Source: Thermosipho ferrireducens (lineage in GTDB: Bacteria; Thermotogota; Thermotogae; Thermotogales; Fervidobacteriaceae). From it: DNA of 64,000 nt. Within the stretch, counting starts at the first letter, position 1. Each line of letters opens with the position of its first letter. Both the position numbers and the translations under genes were made by a program. Of the stretch, positions 35,523 to 44,918 are shown in pieces. The stretch is taken from assembly GCF_017358165.1 (NCBI RefSeq), contig NZ_CP071446.1:1736001-1800000 (forward strand). The letters are read 5' to 3'. A model generated the notes under the pieces. The model saw only the letters and a list, made by a program, of their open reading frames with translations, was not told the DNA's origin and did not search any database.

Positions 35523-36474
35523 GGTTTAAAAATACAGAAAATCTGGAACCGACTAAATAATCACTTTCAACCTTTAACGTATAATCACATAAATTGCAAA
35601 GATGCTTCACAATCGATAGGCCTAACCCGGAACCTGTAGCCATTTTGACAGCATCAGCGCTTCTGTAAAACCTTTCAAATATCCTATTCAATTCTTCTTT
35701 TTTTATTCCTATGCCATTATCCTGTACTTCTATTTTATCTGAATCTAAAGTTACGTAAATTTGCGAATTTGGGTATGAATATTTTATAGCATTTGATAAC
35801 AGGTTCTTCAAAATTGTATATATTACAAAAGTATCTCCTTTTATTACTTCTGTTTTTATGACAGGGATTATTTCCATTTTCTTTTGAGAGATTTTGTCTG
35901 ACAATTCTGCAATGACTTCTTTCAAAACCTTATGAGAGCTTAAATCAACACTTTTTGGTTGATACAAACCAAGCTGCACCATAGAAAGCATTTTAAGCTG
36001 TCTTATGATTCTTTCCATTCTTTTAGATGCCCTTTTTATGTTAAGCAAAGATTCTTTAATGTTTTCCGGAAGATTTTGTTCCAATAAATTATAGACATTT
36101 CCTTCTATTACAGAAAGCGGGTTAAAAAGTTCATGAGAAATAGCAGTTGTAAAATCGCTTTTGGCCTGTTTTAATTGATTTACCTCTGTAATATCCTTTA
36201 TTATCATCAATTTATCTTTGTGAAAGTATTTTATAACCACATCTCTATAGGCGGAAAGTTTGAAAAAATACACCCTCGTCTCTAATTCAAAACTTTGCTC
36301 ATCGAGTATCTTTTCGGTATATTCCCCAATATAATTAAACGTAAAAATTGTAAAAATCTCCATGTTAATTTCTATTCCATATTCTCTGGCTCGTTTGTTT
36401 GCATATGTAACTTTCACTCCATCCAGCATCAGGATTAACTCATCAAAATAATCCAGACAATTTTTACTTATCAC
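35509..36474 (-). CDS. Sensor histidine kinase, PhoR-like, cytoplasmic
   Basis: A 321-residue kinase with an N-terminal PAS-like segment (about 8-95), a dimerisation helix with H114 in ISHELFNPL, and an ATPase domain (LLSNAIKYSYPN, DNGIGI, GSGLGLSIV). It has no transmembrane helix, unlike typical PhoR, so it must sense something inside the cell, perhaps through PhoU and the Pst complex. GTG start overlaps the regulator's TGA (GTGA). It is the last gene of the pst operon. Confidence 0.88.
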   Translation of the reverse strand: MISKNCLDYFDELILMLDGVKVTYANKRAREYGIEINMEIFTIFTFNYIGEYTEKILDEQSFELETRVYFFKLSAYRDVVIKYFHKDKLMIIKDITEVNQLKQAKSDFTTAISHELFNPLSVIEGNVYNLLEQNLPENIKESLLNIKRASKRMERIIRQLKMLSMVQLGLYQPKSVDLSSHKVLKEVIAELSDKISQKKMEIIPVIKTEVIKGDTFVIYTILKNLLSNAIKYSYPNSQIYVTLDSDKIEVQDNGIGIKKEELNRIFERFYRSADAVKMATGSGLGLSIVKHLCNLCDYTLKVESDYLVGSRFSVFLNPKDQ

Positions 36475-37139
36475 TTTATAGTCCCCTTTGTAGAAAACTT
36501 GTAGCCTATCCCACGAACTGTAATTATCCAGTCTTTCCCTATTTTATTTCTTAAACTACTTATGTGAACATCCACGACTCTGTCTGAAATAAACTCATCT
36601 TTCCATATTTTGTCCAGTATTTCATCGCGAGAAAAAACCCTGTTTGAATTTTTAGCAAGCAATCGGAGAATTTCGAATTCTTTTCCAGTTAAATCCACTT
36701 TTTTACCATTGAGTTTCACTAAATACTCATCGCAATAAATTTCTAACTCTCGAAACCTTATCACTTCACTTTCACCTCTGGTTCTTCTTATAAACGCTTT
36801 AACACGCGCTACAACTTCCCTTGGGTTAAACGGTTTTACTATATAATCATCCGCCCCAAGCTCTATACCAAATATTCTATCCATATCAGTATCTCTTGCC
36901 GATATTATAATTATACCTGTCTCCGGAAATTCTACTCTAAACTCCGGTATTTCACTTGTTGCATAACCATCAGGAAGCATTATGTCAAGTAAAACTACAT
37001 CAAAGCTTTTTTGAGAAATTTTTTCTCTCATTTCATAAAGAGTCCCCGCTTCTTCTATTTCGAAACCCTCAGCTACCAAATACTTTTTTAAAATTTCTCT
37101 GATGCCAGCATCATCTTCAACGATTAATATCCTGAACAT
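36471..37139 (-). CDS. phoB: Response regulator, PhoB/OmpR family
   Basis: A 222-residue regulator: receiver domain with acidic pocket VEDD, phospho-acceptor Asp in VVLLDIMLPDG, conserved Lys in DDYIVKPFNP, and a C-terminal winged helix (LTGKEFEILRLLAKN, VDVHISSLRNKI). The ATG at 37139 fits the GAGGTG site better than the one two codons upstream. Its position after pstSCAB-phoU argues that it is the phosphate-starvation regulator. Confidence 0.9.
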   Translation of the reverse strand: MFRILIVEDDAGIREILKKYLVAEGFEIEEAGTLYEMREKISQKSFDVVLLDIMLPDGYATSEIPEFRVEFPETGIIIISARDTDMDRIFGIELGADDYIVKPFNPREVVARVKAFIRRTRGESEVIRFRELEIYCDEYLVKLNGKKVDLTGKEFEILRLLAKNSNRVFSRDEILDKIWKDEFISDRVVDVHISSLRNKIGKDWIITVRGIGYKFSTKGTIK

Positions 37140-37144
37140 ATGCA

Positions 37145-37810
37145 TTACACCTCAAAAACATCTTTTGTATTTTCTCCTGTTTCTATATAAATTATTTCTT
37201 CACATAAATTTGTAAGGTGATCTCCTATTCTCTCTAAATCTCGTGCTATTAAAACGTACAATGTTCCAACTTCTTTAGAAAAATCTTCTTCGCAAATATT
37301 TGAAATAACAAATTCTCTTATATCCAGTTCAAGATTATCCAGCTCTTCATCCTGCTTCCATATTTTCTTTGCAAGCTCTGCATCTCTTTTTGAAAAAGCA
37401 AGAAACGTATCGTGAAGCATTTTCAATGCTGTTCCAAACATATCTTTTAATTCTTTTGTTAATTTAAAGGGAATGTTTTTTTCTCTGATTTTAAGAGCCT
37501 TTTCAGCCATATTGCACCCAAGGTCTGCTATACGTTCAAGGTTGTTTGCAAATTTTATCATTGTTATTACGTATCTAAGATCTCTGGTTAAAGGGTTATA
37601 CCTTGCTATAATTTCATAAACTTTTTCTTCTATTTCTCTATTCAGCGCATCTATATCATCATCTAATTCGAATACTCTTTTTGCAAGAGTAGTATCTGAA
37701 AACTCCAGAGACTGGATTGACATTTCAAAAGAATCTGAAACCAGCGAAAGCATTTTTGAAATGTCTGCTTTTAGTATTGTAAATTCTCTTTCATAATGCA
37801 TTACATCCAT
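37145..37810 (-). CDS. phoU: Phosphate transport regulator PhoU
   Basis: All-helical protein of 221 residues made of two PhoU repeats; the metal-binding signatures appear as ANNLERIADLGCNMAE near 90-105 and ARDLERIGDHLTNLCEE near 190-206. It links Pst transport to PhoR signalling. AAAGGAGGA precedes the ATG. Confidence 0.93.
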   Translation of the reverse strand: MDVMHYEREFTILKADISKMLSLVSDSFEMSIQSLEFSDTTLAKRVFELDDDIDALNREIEEKVYEIIARYNPLTRDLRYVITMIKFANNLERIADLGCNMAEKALKIREKNIPFKLTKELKDMFGTALKMLHDTFLAFSKRDAELAKKIWKQDEELDNLELDIREFVISNICEEDFSKEVGTLYVLIARDLERIGDHLTNLCEEIIYIETGENTKDVFEV

Positions 37811-37849
37811 TATATTTTCCTCCTTTTTGCCAGAATTACGTATTTTTGA

Positions 37850-38605
37850 TTATCCTATCTTTCCATTTAAATACATTTCAGTAAGTTCATTTTTTGGTTT
37901 TTTAATAATTTCGGCTGTTTCACCAGATTCTATTAAATCCCCTCTGTACATAAAAATCAAATAATCAGATATTCTGATTGCCTGAGCAATGTTATGGGTA
38001 ACTATTATTATAGTATAATTTTCAGAAAGTTGTTCTAAAAGTACTTCAAGTTTTTGAGTAGCTATTGGATCAAGAGCAGACGTAGGTTCGTCAAGAAGAA
38101 GAACCTCGGGTTCAACTGCAAGAGCTCTTGCTATACATAACCTTTGTTGCTGACCACCCGAAAGAGCTGTCCCCGGTTTATGAAGTTCATCTTTTACTTC
38201 ATCCCAGAGTGCGGCCTGTTTCAATGACCTTTCCACAATTTCTTCAAGTTTTTTTCTATTTTTTATCCCATGTAGTCTTGGACCAAAAGCAACATTATCA
38301 AATATAGACATTGGAAACGGTGTGGGTTTCTGAAAAACCATCCCAACCCGTTTTCGATACAAAGTAACGTCTATATCCTCTGAATATATATCTTTGTTTT
38401 CAAAATATATTTTTCCTTTTACACTAAAACCTGGAATAGTATCGTTTATTCTATTTATTGATCTCAAAAGTGTAGACTTACCACACCCAGATGGACCAAT
38501 AATAGCTGTTATCTTATTTTTACAAAAATCCGCTGTAATGTTACGCACCGCTTCTTTATCTCCATAATATGCACTAAAATCCTTTACTTCTATTATTTTT
38601 TCCAC
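37850..38605 (-). CDS. pstB: Phosphate ABC transporter ATPase PstB
   Basis: Cytoplasmic ATPase of about 251 residues with Walker [10 protein letters not shown], signature LSGGQQQR, Walker [13 protein letters not shown] and the PstB-typical [19 protein letters not shown] at 38605 is the likely start; the ATG at 38611 is too close to AGGAGGG. It overlaps the pstA 3' end by 32 bases. Confidence 0.94.
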   Translation of the reverse strand: MEKIIEVKDFSAYYGDKEAVRNITADFCKNKITAIIGPSGCGKSTLLRSINRINDTIPGFSVKGKIYFENKDIYSEDIDVTLYRKRVGMVFQKPTPFPMSIFDNVAFGPRLHGIKNRKKLEEIVERSLKQAALWDEVKDELHKPGTALSGGQQQRLCIARALAVEPEVLLLDEPTSALDPIATQKLEVLLEQLSENYTIIIVTHNIAQAIRISDYLIFMYRGDLIESGETAEIIKKPKNELTEMYLNGKIG

Positions 38606-39419
38606 TTGCATCCCTCCTGATTAAAAATGCAATTGAATATAATATCAAGACAAACACCATGAGAACTGCAGAAGATGCTTTAGCCATCCACTGAGCACTT
38701 TCACCATAAGCAGCCACAATGTAATAGATATGCGTGGGCAGGGTCATCACAGGTGAAAATAGTCCTTTAGGTAACTGAGTGGCGTAAAACACTGCTCCTG
38801 TTAACATAATTGGTGCAGTTTCACCAATAGCTCTCCCACTTCCCACAAGAGATGCTGTAATTATTCTTTTCTTAGCTGCGGGGATAAGCACCTTAAATAT
38901 TACCTCATTTTTTCTTGCACCAAGGGCATACGCAGATTCCCGCAATTCTTCTGGTAAGCTTTTTAACGCTTCTGCGCTTGCCGAAGCGATAACAGGTAGA
39001 ATCAACAATGAAAGAGTTAATGCTCCAGAAAGTAACGACGTTCTAAAGTTCATCGTAATCACAAACAAAGACAACCCGAAAAGACCGTAAACTATCGAAG
39101 GAACACCACTCAGTGAAGTAACAGAAATGTCAATTAAACGAGCTATTTTATTTGTTCCATACTCAGAAAGAAAAACACCTGTTATAATCCCCAATGGAAC
39201 AGCAAATAAAACACTTAACGAAACCATCAACAAACTTCCTAATATCGCGGGAAAAATTCCTCCTTCTTTCATTCCATTACTTGGCCATTGAGTGAAAAAC
39301 GAAAGTGTGAAGTACTTTACACCACTTATAATTACCAGCCCAAAAAATAATACTATTATTGTTAAAACAATATAAGATAAACTTTTCAAAATTATTGTAA
39401 AAATAATATCTTTTTTCAA
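38574..39419 (-). CDS. pstA: Phosphate ABC transporter permease PstA
   Basis: Permease of 281 residues with six helices and the EAA-type loop [19 protein letters not shown]. The start is taken as TTG at 39419, which overlaps the pstC stop (TTGA) and has AAGAAGGTGG at suitable distance; an ATG 12 codons earlier has no binding site. Confidence 0.9.
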   Translation of the reverse strand: MKKDIIFTIILKSLSYIVLTIIVLFFGLVIISGVKYFTLSFFTQWPSNGMKEGGIFPAILGSLLMVSLSVLFAVPLGIITGVFLSEYGTNKIARLIDISVTSLSGVPSIVYGLFGLSLFVITMNFRTSLLSGALTLSLLILPVIASASAEALKSLPEELRESAYALGARKNEVIFKVLIPAAKKRIITASLVGSGRAIGETAPIMLTGAVFYATQLPKGLFSPVMTLPTHIYYIVAAYGESAQWMAKASSAVLMVFVLILYSIAFLIRRDASGKNNRSKGF

Positions 39420-40279
39420 ATCGACCACCTTCTTGTTAATTTCCTTGAAATACATGTTAGTACTATTGAAATTCCAAGCAAAATCGCCCCAGCAGCAAAT
39501 AATGAATGATAATGCATACTTCCAAGTTCAACTTCTCCCATTTCACTTGCAATTACCGCTGTTAACGGTCTCACAGGATCAAATAAAGATCGAGGTATCA
39601 TTGCAGCCCCACCTCCAACAAGCAACACAACCATGGTTTCGCCTATAATCCTGTTTACTGTAAGAACAGCCCCATTAAAAAGTCCAGAAATAGAAGCCCG
39701 TGTGGTAATTTTAAATGTCGTGATAAATTTAGTCGCACCAAGTGCTAATGAACTTTCTTCAAGTGAGCGATCAACTGCATCCATAGCTTCCGTCATCAGC
39801 GAAACTGCATAAGGAAGAGACAAAAATATTAACCCAGTTGATGCTAAAAGAAAATTTTCAGTTGACCATATATCAAAATAAATAAGGATCGGGGAAATAT
39901 ACATTAAAATAAAAGCGCCTATTATTACTGAAGGAACACCAGATAACAATTCCACACCTGACTTAATAATATTTTTTTCCCAGGAAGATGCATAAGTATG
40001 AAGATACAACGCTATAAAGTACCCCAGAGGCAAAACAATAAGAGAGGAAAAAAGTGTCAAAAGAAATGTCCCAACTATCATTGCAAGCATTCCATACTCT
40101 GCTTCATAACTTGTAGGATACCAGTTGGTACTTGTAAATATCTCCTTTCCAACAGTTATAAAAGCAGGATATGATTCTTTTATCATAAAATAAATCAGAA
40201 AAAACAGCGCCACTGTGGCTGTGGCCGCCAAAACGAAAATCAATGAAGTTTGAAAATAATATCCTAATTTCCTTTGCAA
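39416..40279 (-). CDS. pstC: Phosphate ABC transporter permease PstC
   Basis: Permease of about 287 residues, six helices, loop RSLEESSLALGATKFITTF. Two in-frame TTG codons compete as start; the one at 40279 is better spaced from AAAGGAGGG than that at 40285. Confidence 0.9.
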   Translation of the reverse strand: MQRKLGYYFQTSLIFVLAATATVALFFLIYFMIKESYPAFITVGKEIFTSTNWYPTSYEAEYGMLAMIVGTFLLTLFSSLIVLPLGYFIALYLHTYASSWEKNIIKSGVELLSGVPSVIIGAFILMYISPILIYFDIWSTENFLLASTGLIFLSLPYAVSLMTEAMDAVDRSLEESSLALGATKFITTFKITTRASISGLFNGAVLTVNRIIGETMVVLLVGGGAAMIPRSLFDPVRPLTAVIASEMGEVELGSMHYHSLFAAGAILLGISIVLTCISRKLTRRWSI

Positions 40280-40309
40280 ATGCAATTCCCTCCTTTAAAG
40301 TGTTGCTAT

Positions 40310-41131
40310 TTAGAACCCGTAAGCCGCAACGTACCCTGCCTTTTCCACCAATTCCTGTCCTTCTTTAGAAAGAGCAAAGGTAATATAATTTTTAATTACA
40401 CCAGATTCAGGATATCCTTTTGTCGCATCAATAAACATGAAAAGAGGCCTTGAAATGGGATATTTTCCTGTTAGTATATTTGATTTTGTAGGAAGTACTC
40501 CTCCAATCTTTAATACTTTGACCTTTTCCGTAACATAACCCACTCCCACGTAAGCTATTGCATAAGGATTTTTTGCAACACTTTCTATTTCAAACTGAGT
40601 ACTTTCAACTAATCTCACCCATGGAGCCATTTTCAAATTATTGAGAACCTTCTTTTCAAATGTTTCATAAGTGCCCGAAGCAGTATTTCTTGAATATACT
40701 GTTATTCTTTTCTTAGGCAAATTTGGATTAACCTGATTCCAGTATCTTATTTTTCCCGTATAAATTTTCGAAAGAATTTCCAGAGATATCTCGTTTATAT
40801 TAAGTTCTTGATTAACAATTATTGCTATTCCATCATAACCAACCACAATGGGGATAAAATATTTTCCTTTTTCACTCATTTTTTTAAGTTCCTTTTCTTT
40901 CAACCACCTGCTTGAATTAGCAATATCTGCTGTTCCGTTAAACAAAGCTGCTATACCTGTGGAAGATCCCGCACCTTCTAAAGTAACCTCAACATCTGGA
41001 TACATTTTTTTAAACTTTTCAATCCAGAGTTGAGCAATAGGAAAAACCGTGTTTGAACCTTTAATCACAAGTGTTTTTGAAAAAGACAAAATTGAAAAAA
41101 CTATCAATACCAGAATAAAAATTTGCTTCAT
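40310..41131 (-). CDS. pstS: Phosphate-binding protein PstS
   Basis: Exported phosphate-binding protein of 273 residues: signal MKQIFILVLIVFSILSFSK, phosphate-loop KGSNTVFPIAQLW, GAGSSTGIAALFNGTADIA split here as motifs, and SRNTASGTYETFE. No lipobox Cys is seen, so it may be periplasmic rather than a lipoprotein. GGAGGTGAG precedes the ATG. First gene of the pst operon, behind a probable Pho box. Confidence 0.93.
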   Translation of the reverse strand: MKQIFILVLIVFSILSFSKTLVIKGSNTVFPIAQLWIEKFKKMYPDVEVTLEGAGSSTGIAALFNGTADIANSSRWLKEKELKKMSEKGKYFIPIVVGYDGIAIIVNQELNINEISLEILSKIYTGKIRYWNQVNPNLPKKRITVYSRNTASGTYETFEKKVLNNLKMAPWVRLVESTQFEIESVAKNPYAIAYVGVGYVTEKVKVLKIGGVLPTKSNILTGKYPISRPLFMFIDATKGYPESGVIKNYITFALSKEGQELVEKAGYVAAYGF

Positions 41132-41191
41132 ATCCTCACCTCCAAATAGTCAGTTGCCGACTATATTGTCGGATATTATTGTTTAATAGCT

Positions 41192-41216
41192 ATTATATTT
41201 TATTAAGAAATGTTAA
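41192..41216 (-). promoter_or_regulatory. Promoter with probable Pho box for the pst operon
   Basis: On the minus strand TTAACA (41211-41216) and TTAATA (41201-41206) repeat with a 10-base period, and TATAAT (41192-41197) follows 3 bases later. Spaced TTAACA-type repeats in place of a -35 are the known form of PhoB/PhoP boxes. Confidence 0.5.
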
Positions 41217-41231
41217 GAAGTGAGGAAAGAC

Positions 41232-42452
41232 TCATTTGGAAGTCGAAGGTTTTATTCTTAAAATCATGGAAAGGGACAAAAGAATTAGCCCAACGATCAT
41301 TATGGCCGATGGAAGTCCAAACTTATCTGCAAGATAACCAGCTATAAGAGAAAAAATTGCAGTCAAAAACGTTGTGAATTGAGACTCTACTGATAAAACG
41401 GAAGCCATAGCTGTTGATTCAACGTTATCGCTAACATATGCCACAGAAATGGGTCTTCTGATATTCTCTAAAACATGAAGTAATATAAAAAATATTATTG
41501 AAAGAATACTCAAATTAATTTTATACGCAAATCCAGCGGCCGTTATAATTAATGCTCCCGCAATCAGAGTAGTGTTTAAGGCTTTTGAAGGATGTTTCAA
41601 CCTTTGGTTTACTCTCCAGGAATTTTTCGAAGCAATGCTCGTTAAAAAATACAATATAAAATACACTATTCCAATAACTACAGCGGATCTTTTTTTATCT
41701 TCCCAGAATAAGAACACAGGCAATGACAATGCAAATGCTTCCAATATAGGTTGTAAGTAATCTTTTAAACTCTTAAATACTGCACTATACGAAGAGGTGT
41801 TCAACAATATCCTGAGGACTCTAATATTTACTACAGCATTTATGAAATCTTTTAAGGTTGCCTTTTTGGTCTTCTTGCTTAAAGTGCCATCTAACTGTGC
41901 TGGATATGTAGCAAGATTAATAAAATTAAATATGTAAGGTACAATAGCAGCAAAGAATATCACTCTATAATTTCCACTATAAAATACTATTGTGGCAGCT
42001 ATCAGAGAGTTTAACGCTGAACCAAACTGAGACGCAGCTCTTGTCGCACCATAATATTGAACCTTTAAATTTTCCATATTTTTTATTTTAAGATAGTCCA
42101 AAATCATCGCTTTATGCGTACCTGTCCTGAATGCCTCTCCAAATGCGTACAATATCATTGCAAAAATATATAAATGAAACACCGGAAAAAAGTAAAAAAT
42201 AAGAAACGCTATTATATACGATCCCATTGAGAATAACATAGACTTTCTCCTACCATATACATCGGCAATTATTCCTGTAGGAACTTCAAGTAGATTGGTT
42301 GTAATACTCTTAACAGAAAATAATATACCTATTTGAAAATAAGTTAACCCACTTTCCAGAAAAAACAGAATAAGAAATGGTTCAAAGAATCTCAGATTCT
42401 TTAAAAAACCATACATTTGAAATTTTCTAAACTGTATGTCTTTTTCAAACAT
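41232..42452 (-). CDS. Major facilitator superfamily transporter
   Basis: Membrane protein of about 406 residues with 12 predicted helices. The loop-2 motif is ADVYGRRKSML, and the second half carries LADKFGLPSAIM. Substrate unknown; drug or peptide export are options. The ATG at 42452 lies inside the end of the radical SAM gene (8-base overlap) behind TTGGTGAT, so both are made together. Confidence 0.87.
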   Translation of the reverse strand: MFEKDIQFRKFQMYGFLKNLRFFEPFLILFFLESGLTYFQIGILFSVKSITTNLLEVPTGIIADVYGRRKSMLFSMGSYIIAFLIFYFFPVFHLYIFAMILYAFGEAFRTGTHKAMILDYLKIKNMENLKVQYYGATRAASQFGSALNSLIAATIVFYSGNYRVIFFAAIVPYIFNFINLATYPAQLDGTLSKKTKKATLKDFINAVVNIRVLRILLNTSSYSAVFKSLKDYLQPILEAFALSLPVFLFWEDKKRSAVVIGIVYFILYFLTSIASKNSWRVNQRLKHPSKALNTTLIAGALIITAAGFAYKINLSILSIIFFILLHVLENIRRPISVAYVSDNVESTAMASVLSVESQFTTFLTAIFSLIAGYLADKFGLPSAIMIVGLILLSLSMILRIKPSTSK

Positions 42453-43389
42453 TTTGATCACCAACCAGACAAAAAATAGGATCGATTTTCTTATTTATCT
42501 TATACGCAAATGCTCTACACCCACCGTAACATTTGTTAAAAAACAAACATTCTTTGCAATCCTTTATGAGAATTTCAGAATCGTAAGATTTCCATAACTC
42601 ACCAAAACTTTTATTTTTTATATTTCCCATATAAAATTCTTTATCAAATCGAAAGTGTCCACAGGGAACGACTGTTCCGTCAACAAGAATTGAAGCATGG
42701 GTACGCCCAGCAGTACAGAGCCCTCCTTTGATATTTTCCTCAACATAAAAAACCACATCATTTCGATATTTATCTATTATGCTCTGAACATATTTTATCA
42801 TCTTTCTTGTTGGAAGAAGTTCATCTTTATAAAGTTCTCCACGGCCAACGGGGACAAATCTGTCAACGTAAAGATTTACCCCAAGCTTTTTAGCAAATAA
42901 AACCATATTTTCAAAATATGAATAATTTCTCGCGTTTATAACATGTAAAATCGTAACTTCAAAACCCGCTTTAAGAAAATTCATTAAGCCTTCCATCGTT
43001 CGTTGAAATGTATTCTTTCCCCTAACAAATTCATGGAGCGACGCTATATGACCATCCAAAGAAACACCTATCAATATTTCTTTATCAATCTCTTTTAATT
43101 TCTTCACCCTCTCCCAGGTTGCAAGAGACCCATTTGTATTTATCATCATTCTTGCACCAAGAGATCTTCCATAAAGTATAATGTCTTCAAGATCTGGCCT
43201 TAAAAAAGGTTCGCCACCAACAATATCGATAATCTTTACACCTGCATCCACTAAATCTTTAATAACCTTTTTTGCTTCTTGAGTTGTCAATTCATATCGC
43301 GATTTTTTTCCTGCATTACAATAACAATGTCTGCATGAATAATTACATGCAGTAGTAATCTCAAATTCTACAATTTCAGGTCTTTGCAT
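42445..43389 (-). CDS. Radical SAM/SPASM domain protein
   Basis: A 314-residue radical SAM enzyme with C15xxxC19xxC22 for the SAM cluster, GGEPFLRPD, and a C-terminal SPASM-type Cys set (CTAGRTHASILVDG, VPCGH, CKECLFFNKCYGGC). Such proteins modify peptides (PqqE, AlbA types) or sulfatases. No precursor peptide with a binding site is visible close by and no sulfatase is present, so the substrate is unknown. AAAGGAGGG precedes the ATG. It is coupled to an MFS gene. Confidence 0.9.
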   Translation of the reverse strand: MQRPEIVEFEITTACNYSCRHCYCNAGKKSRYELTTQEAKKVIKDLVDAGVKIIDIVGGEPFLRPDLEDIILYGRSLGARMMINTNGSLATWERVKKLKEIDKEILIGVSLDGHIASLHEFVRGKNTFQRTMEGLMNFLKAGFEVTILHVINARNYSYFENMVLFAKKLGVNLYVDRFVPVGRGELYKDELLPTRKMIKYVQSIIDKYRNDVVFYVEENIKGGLCTAGRTHASILVDGTVVPCGHFRFDKEFYMGNIKNKSFGELWKSYDSEILIKDCKECLFFNKCYGGCRAFAYKINKKIDPIFCLVGDQNV

Positions 43390-43507
43390 AAAGAACTTTT
43401 CCCTCCTTTATGCTTTTTCTTTTTCCTTTTTCGAATATAGTATACCATCAGATATTTTAATAGAACTTAAAAAATATGAAAATTACCCATTTTATATAAG
43501 GCTCTTA

Positions 43508-43795
43508 CTCTTTTCTCAACATCGCAAGATCCTTCGTCGCTACGTCCCTCAGGACAGGCTTCGCCAGCCTTGCTAATGCCCTGTCATCCCGAGCATATGC
43601 GAGGGATCTTATCTTTTAATAGCCCTCGCTAAATTAAGATTCCTCACCCTCTGGGTTCGGAATGACATGAGTGGGAGCCAACTCTCGCTAATCTCGCTAA
43701 CACTCGCTAATCTCGCCAATCTTGCCAAATTAAGATTCCTCGTCGCATCCGCTCCTCGGAATGGCATGGGTGGGGGGCAACCTCGCCAGATTTAT
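43508..43795. repeat. Dispersed hairpin repeat cluster, site 4
   Basis: The same repeat family in mostly opposite orientation, with ends ATCCC/GGGAT, ATTCC/GGAAT (twice) and a damaged ATCCT/AGGAC copy, separated by a long tract of CTCGC steps. It fills the gap between the divergent radical SAM and M42 genes. Confidence 0.85.
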
Positions 43796-43901
43796 CCTCA
43801 TTCTCTGGCAGAAACATATCTGTTTAAGACTTTGGAGTATTATAAATTTGTGTTAAAATTAATTGTTGATGCTTTAAACGTTTATAACGGGAGGGATGAC
43901 A

Positions 43902-44918
43902 TTGGATACAAAAGAACTCGTATTGAAACTAACATCTATTGATGGACCATCTGGATATGAAGACAAAGTTATAGAAGAGATTAAAAATATAATGAGCCCC
44001 TATGTAGACGAAACTTATATAACAAAAACTGGCAGTTTAATTTGCAAAAAAAATGGAACTGGTAAAGGAAAAATAGGAATGTTAGCCCATGCAGACCAAT
44101 TAGGTTTTGTAATTTCAAAAATAGATGAAAAAGGCTACGCTTACGTTTCAAGTATAGGTGGATGGGATCCAAAAGTTATTGCGGGACAAAGAGCAAAAAT
44201 TTACTCACAGAAAGGATTATTTTCAGGAATATTTGGCTTTCTTGCACCACATTTACAAAAGAGTTCTGAAAGAAAAAAAATGCCAGATTTAGATGGACTT
44301 TTTCTTGATATAAGCATAAATGACAACTGGAAAGATATTCAGGTTGGTGATATTGTAACGTTAGATGATGTTGATGGGTTTGAACAAAATAACTTTATAT
44401 TTGCTCCTTCATTAGATAATAGAGCCAGCTGCGCAGCTATAATCAAAACTGCAGAACTTTTACAAAAAATGTCACACGAATACGATGTTTATTTCATATT
44501 CTCTACACAGGAAGAAATTGGAGGCCCTGGAGCACCAACAAGTGCTTATTATTGCGACTTAGATTATGCTTTTGTAATTGATGTAACTCACGGTGATGAA
44601 AATGTACCTGGGTATGTAAAAATAAAGATAGGTGAAGGGCCTGCAGTTGGAATAGGCCCGGTTATAAATAAAGATTTCAACAAACATGTTCAGGATATTG
44701 CTAAAAAATACAATATAAAAATACAATTTGAACCTATACCAAGACGTTCTGGAACAGATACTGATGCTGTGCAACTTGTGAGGAAAGGCATAAAAACGCA
44801 ACTGCTTTCAATTCCTCTAAAATATATGCACACCCCTGTTGAAAAAATTTCTATTAACGATATAGAAAACACCGCAAAGTTGATGACATTCTCTATCATG
44901 GAATTGGAGGTGCAATAA
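43902..44918 (+). CDS. M42 family metallopeptidase (first copy)
   Basis: Zinc or cobalt aminopeptidase of the TET/FrvX type, about 338 residues. Metal ligands are seen in AHADQLG (His, Asp), LDNRASC (bridging Asp), TQEEIGG (Glu-Glu), FVIDVTHGDE (Asp) and MHTP near the end (His). These enzymes form large dodecamers that trim peptides. The TTG at 43902 is the likely start; the ATG at 43896 is too close to GGGAGGG. It is followed without a gap by a second M42 gene. Confidence 0.9.
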   Translation: MDTKELVLKLTSIDGPSGYEDKVIEEIKNIMSPYVDETYITKTGSLICKKNGTGKGKIGMLAHADQLGFVISKIDEKGYAYVSSIGGWDPKVIAGQRAKIYSQKGLFSGIFGFLAPHLQKSSERKKMPDLDGLFLDISINDNWKDIQVGDIVTLDDVDGFEQNNFIFAPSLDNRASCAAIIKTAELLQKMSHEYDVYFIFSTQEEIGGPGAPTSAYYCDLDYAFVIDVTHGDENVPGYVKIKIGEGPAVGIGPVINKDFNKHVQDIAKKYNIKIQFEPIPRRSGTDTDAVQLVRKGIKTQLLSIPLKYMHTPVEKISINDIENTAKLMTFSIMELEVQ

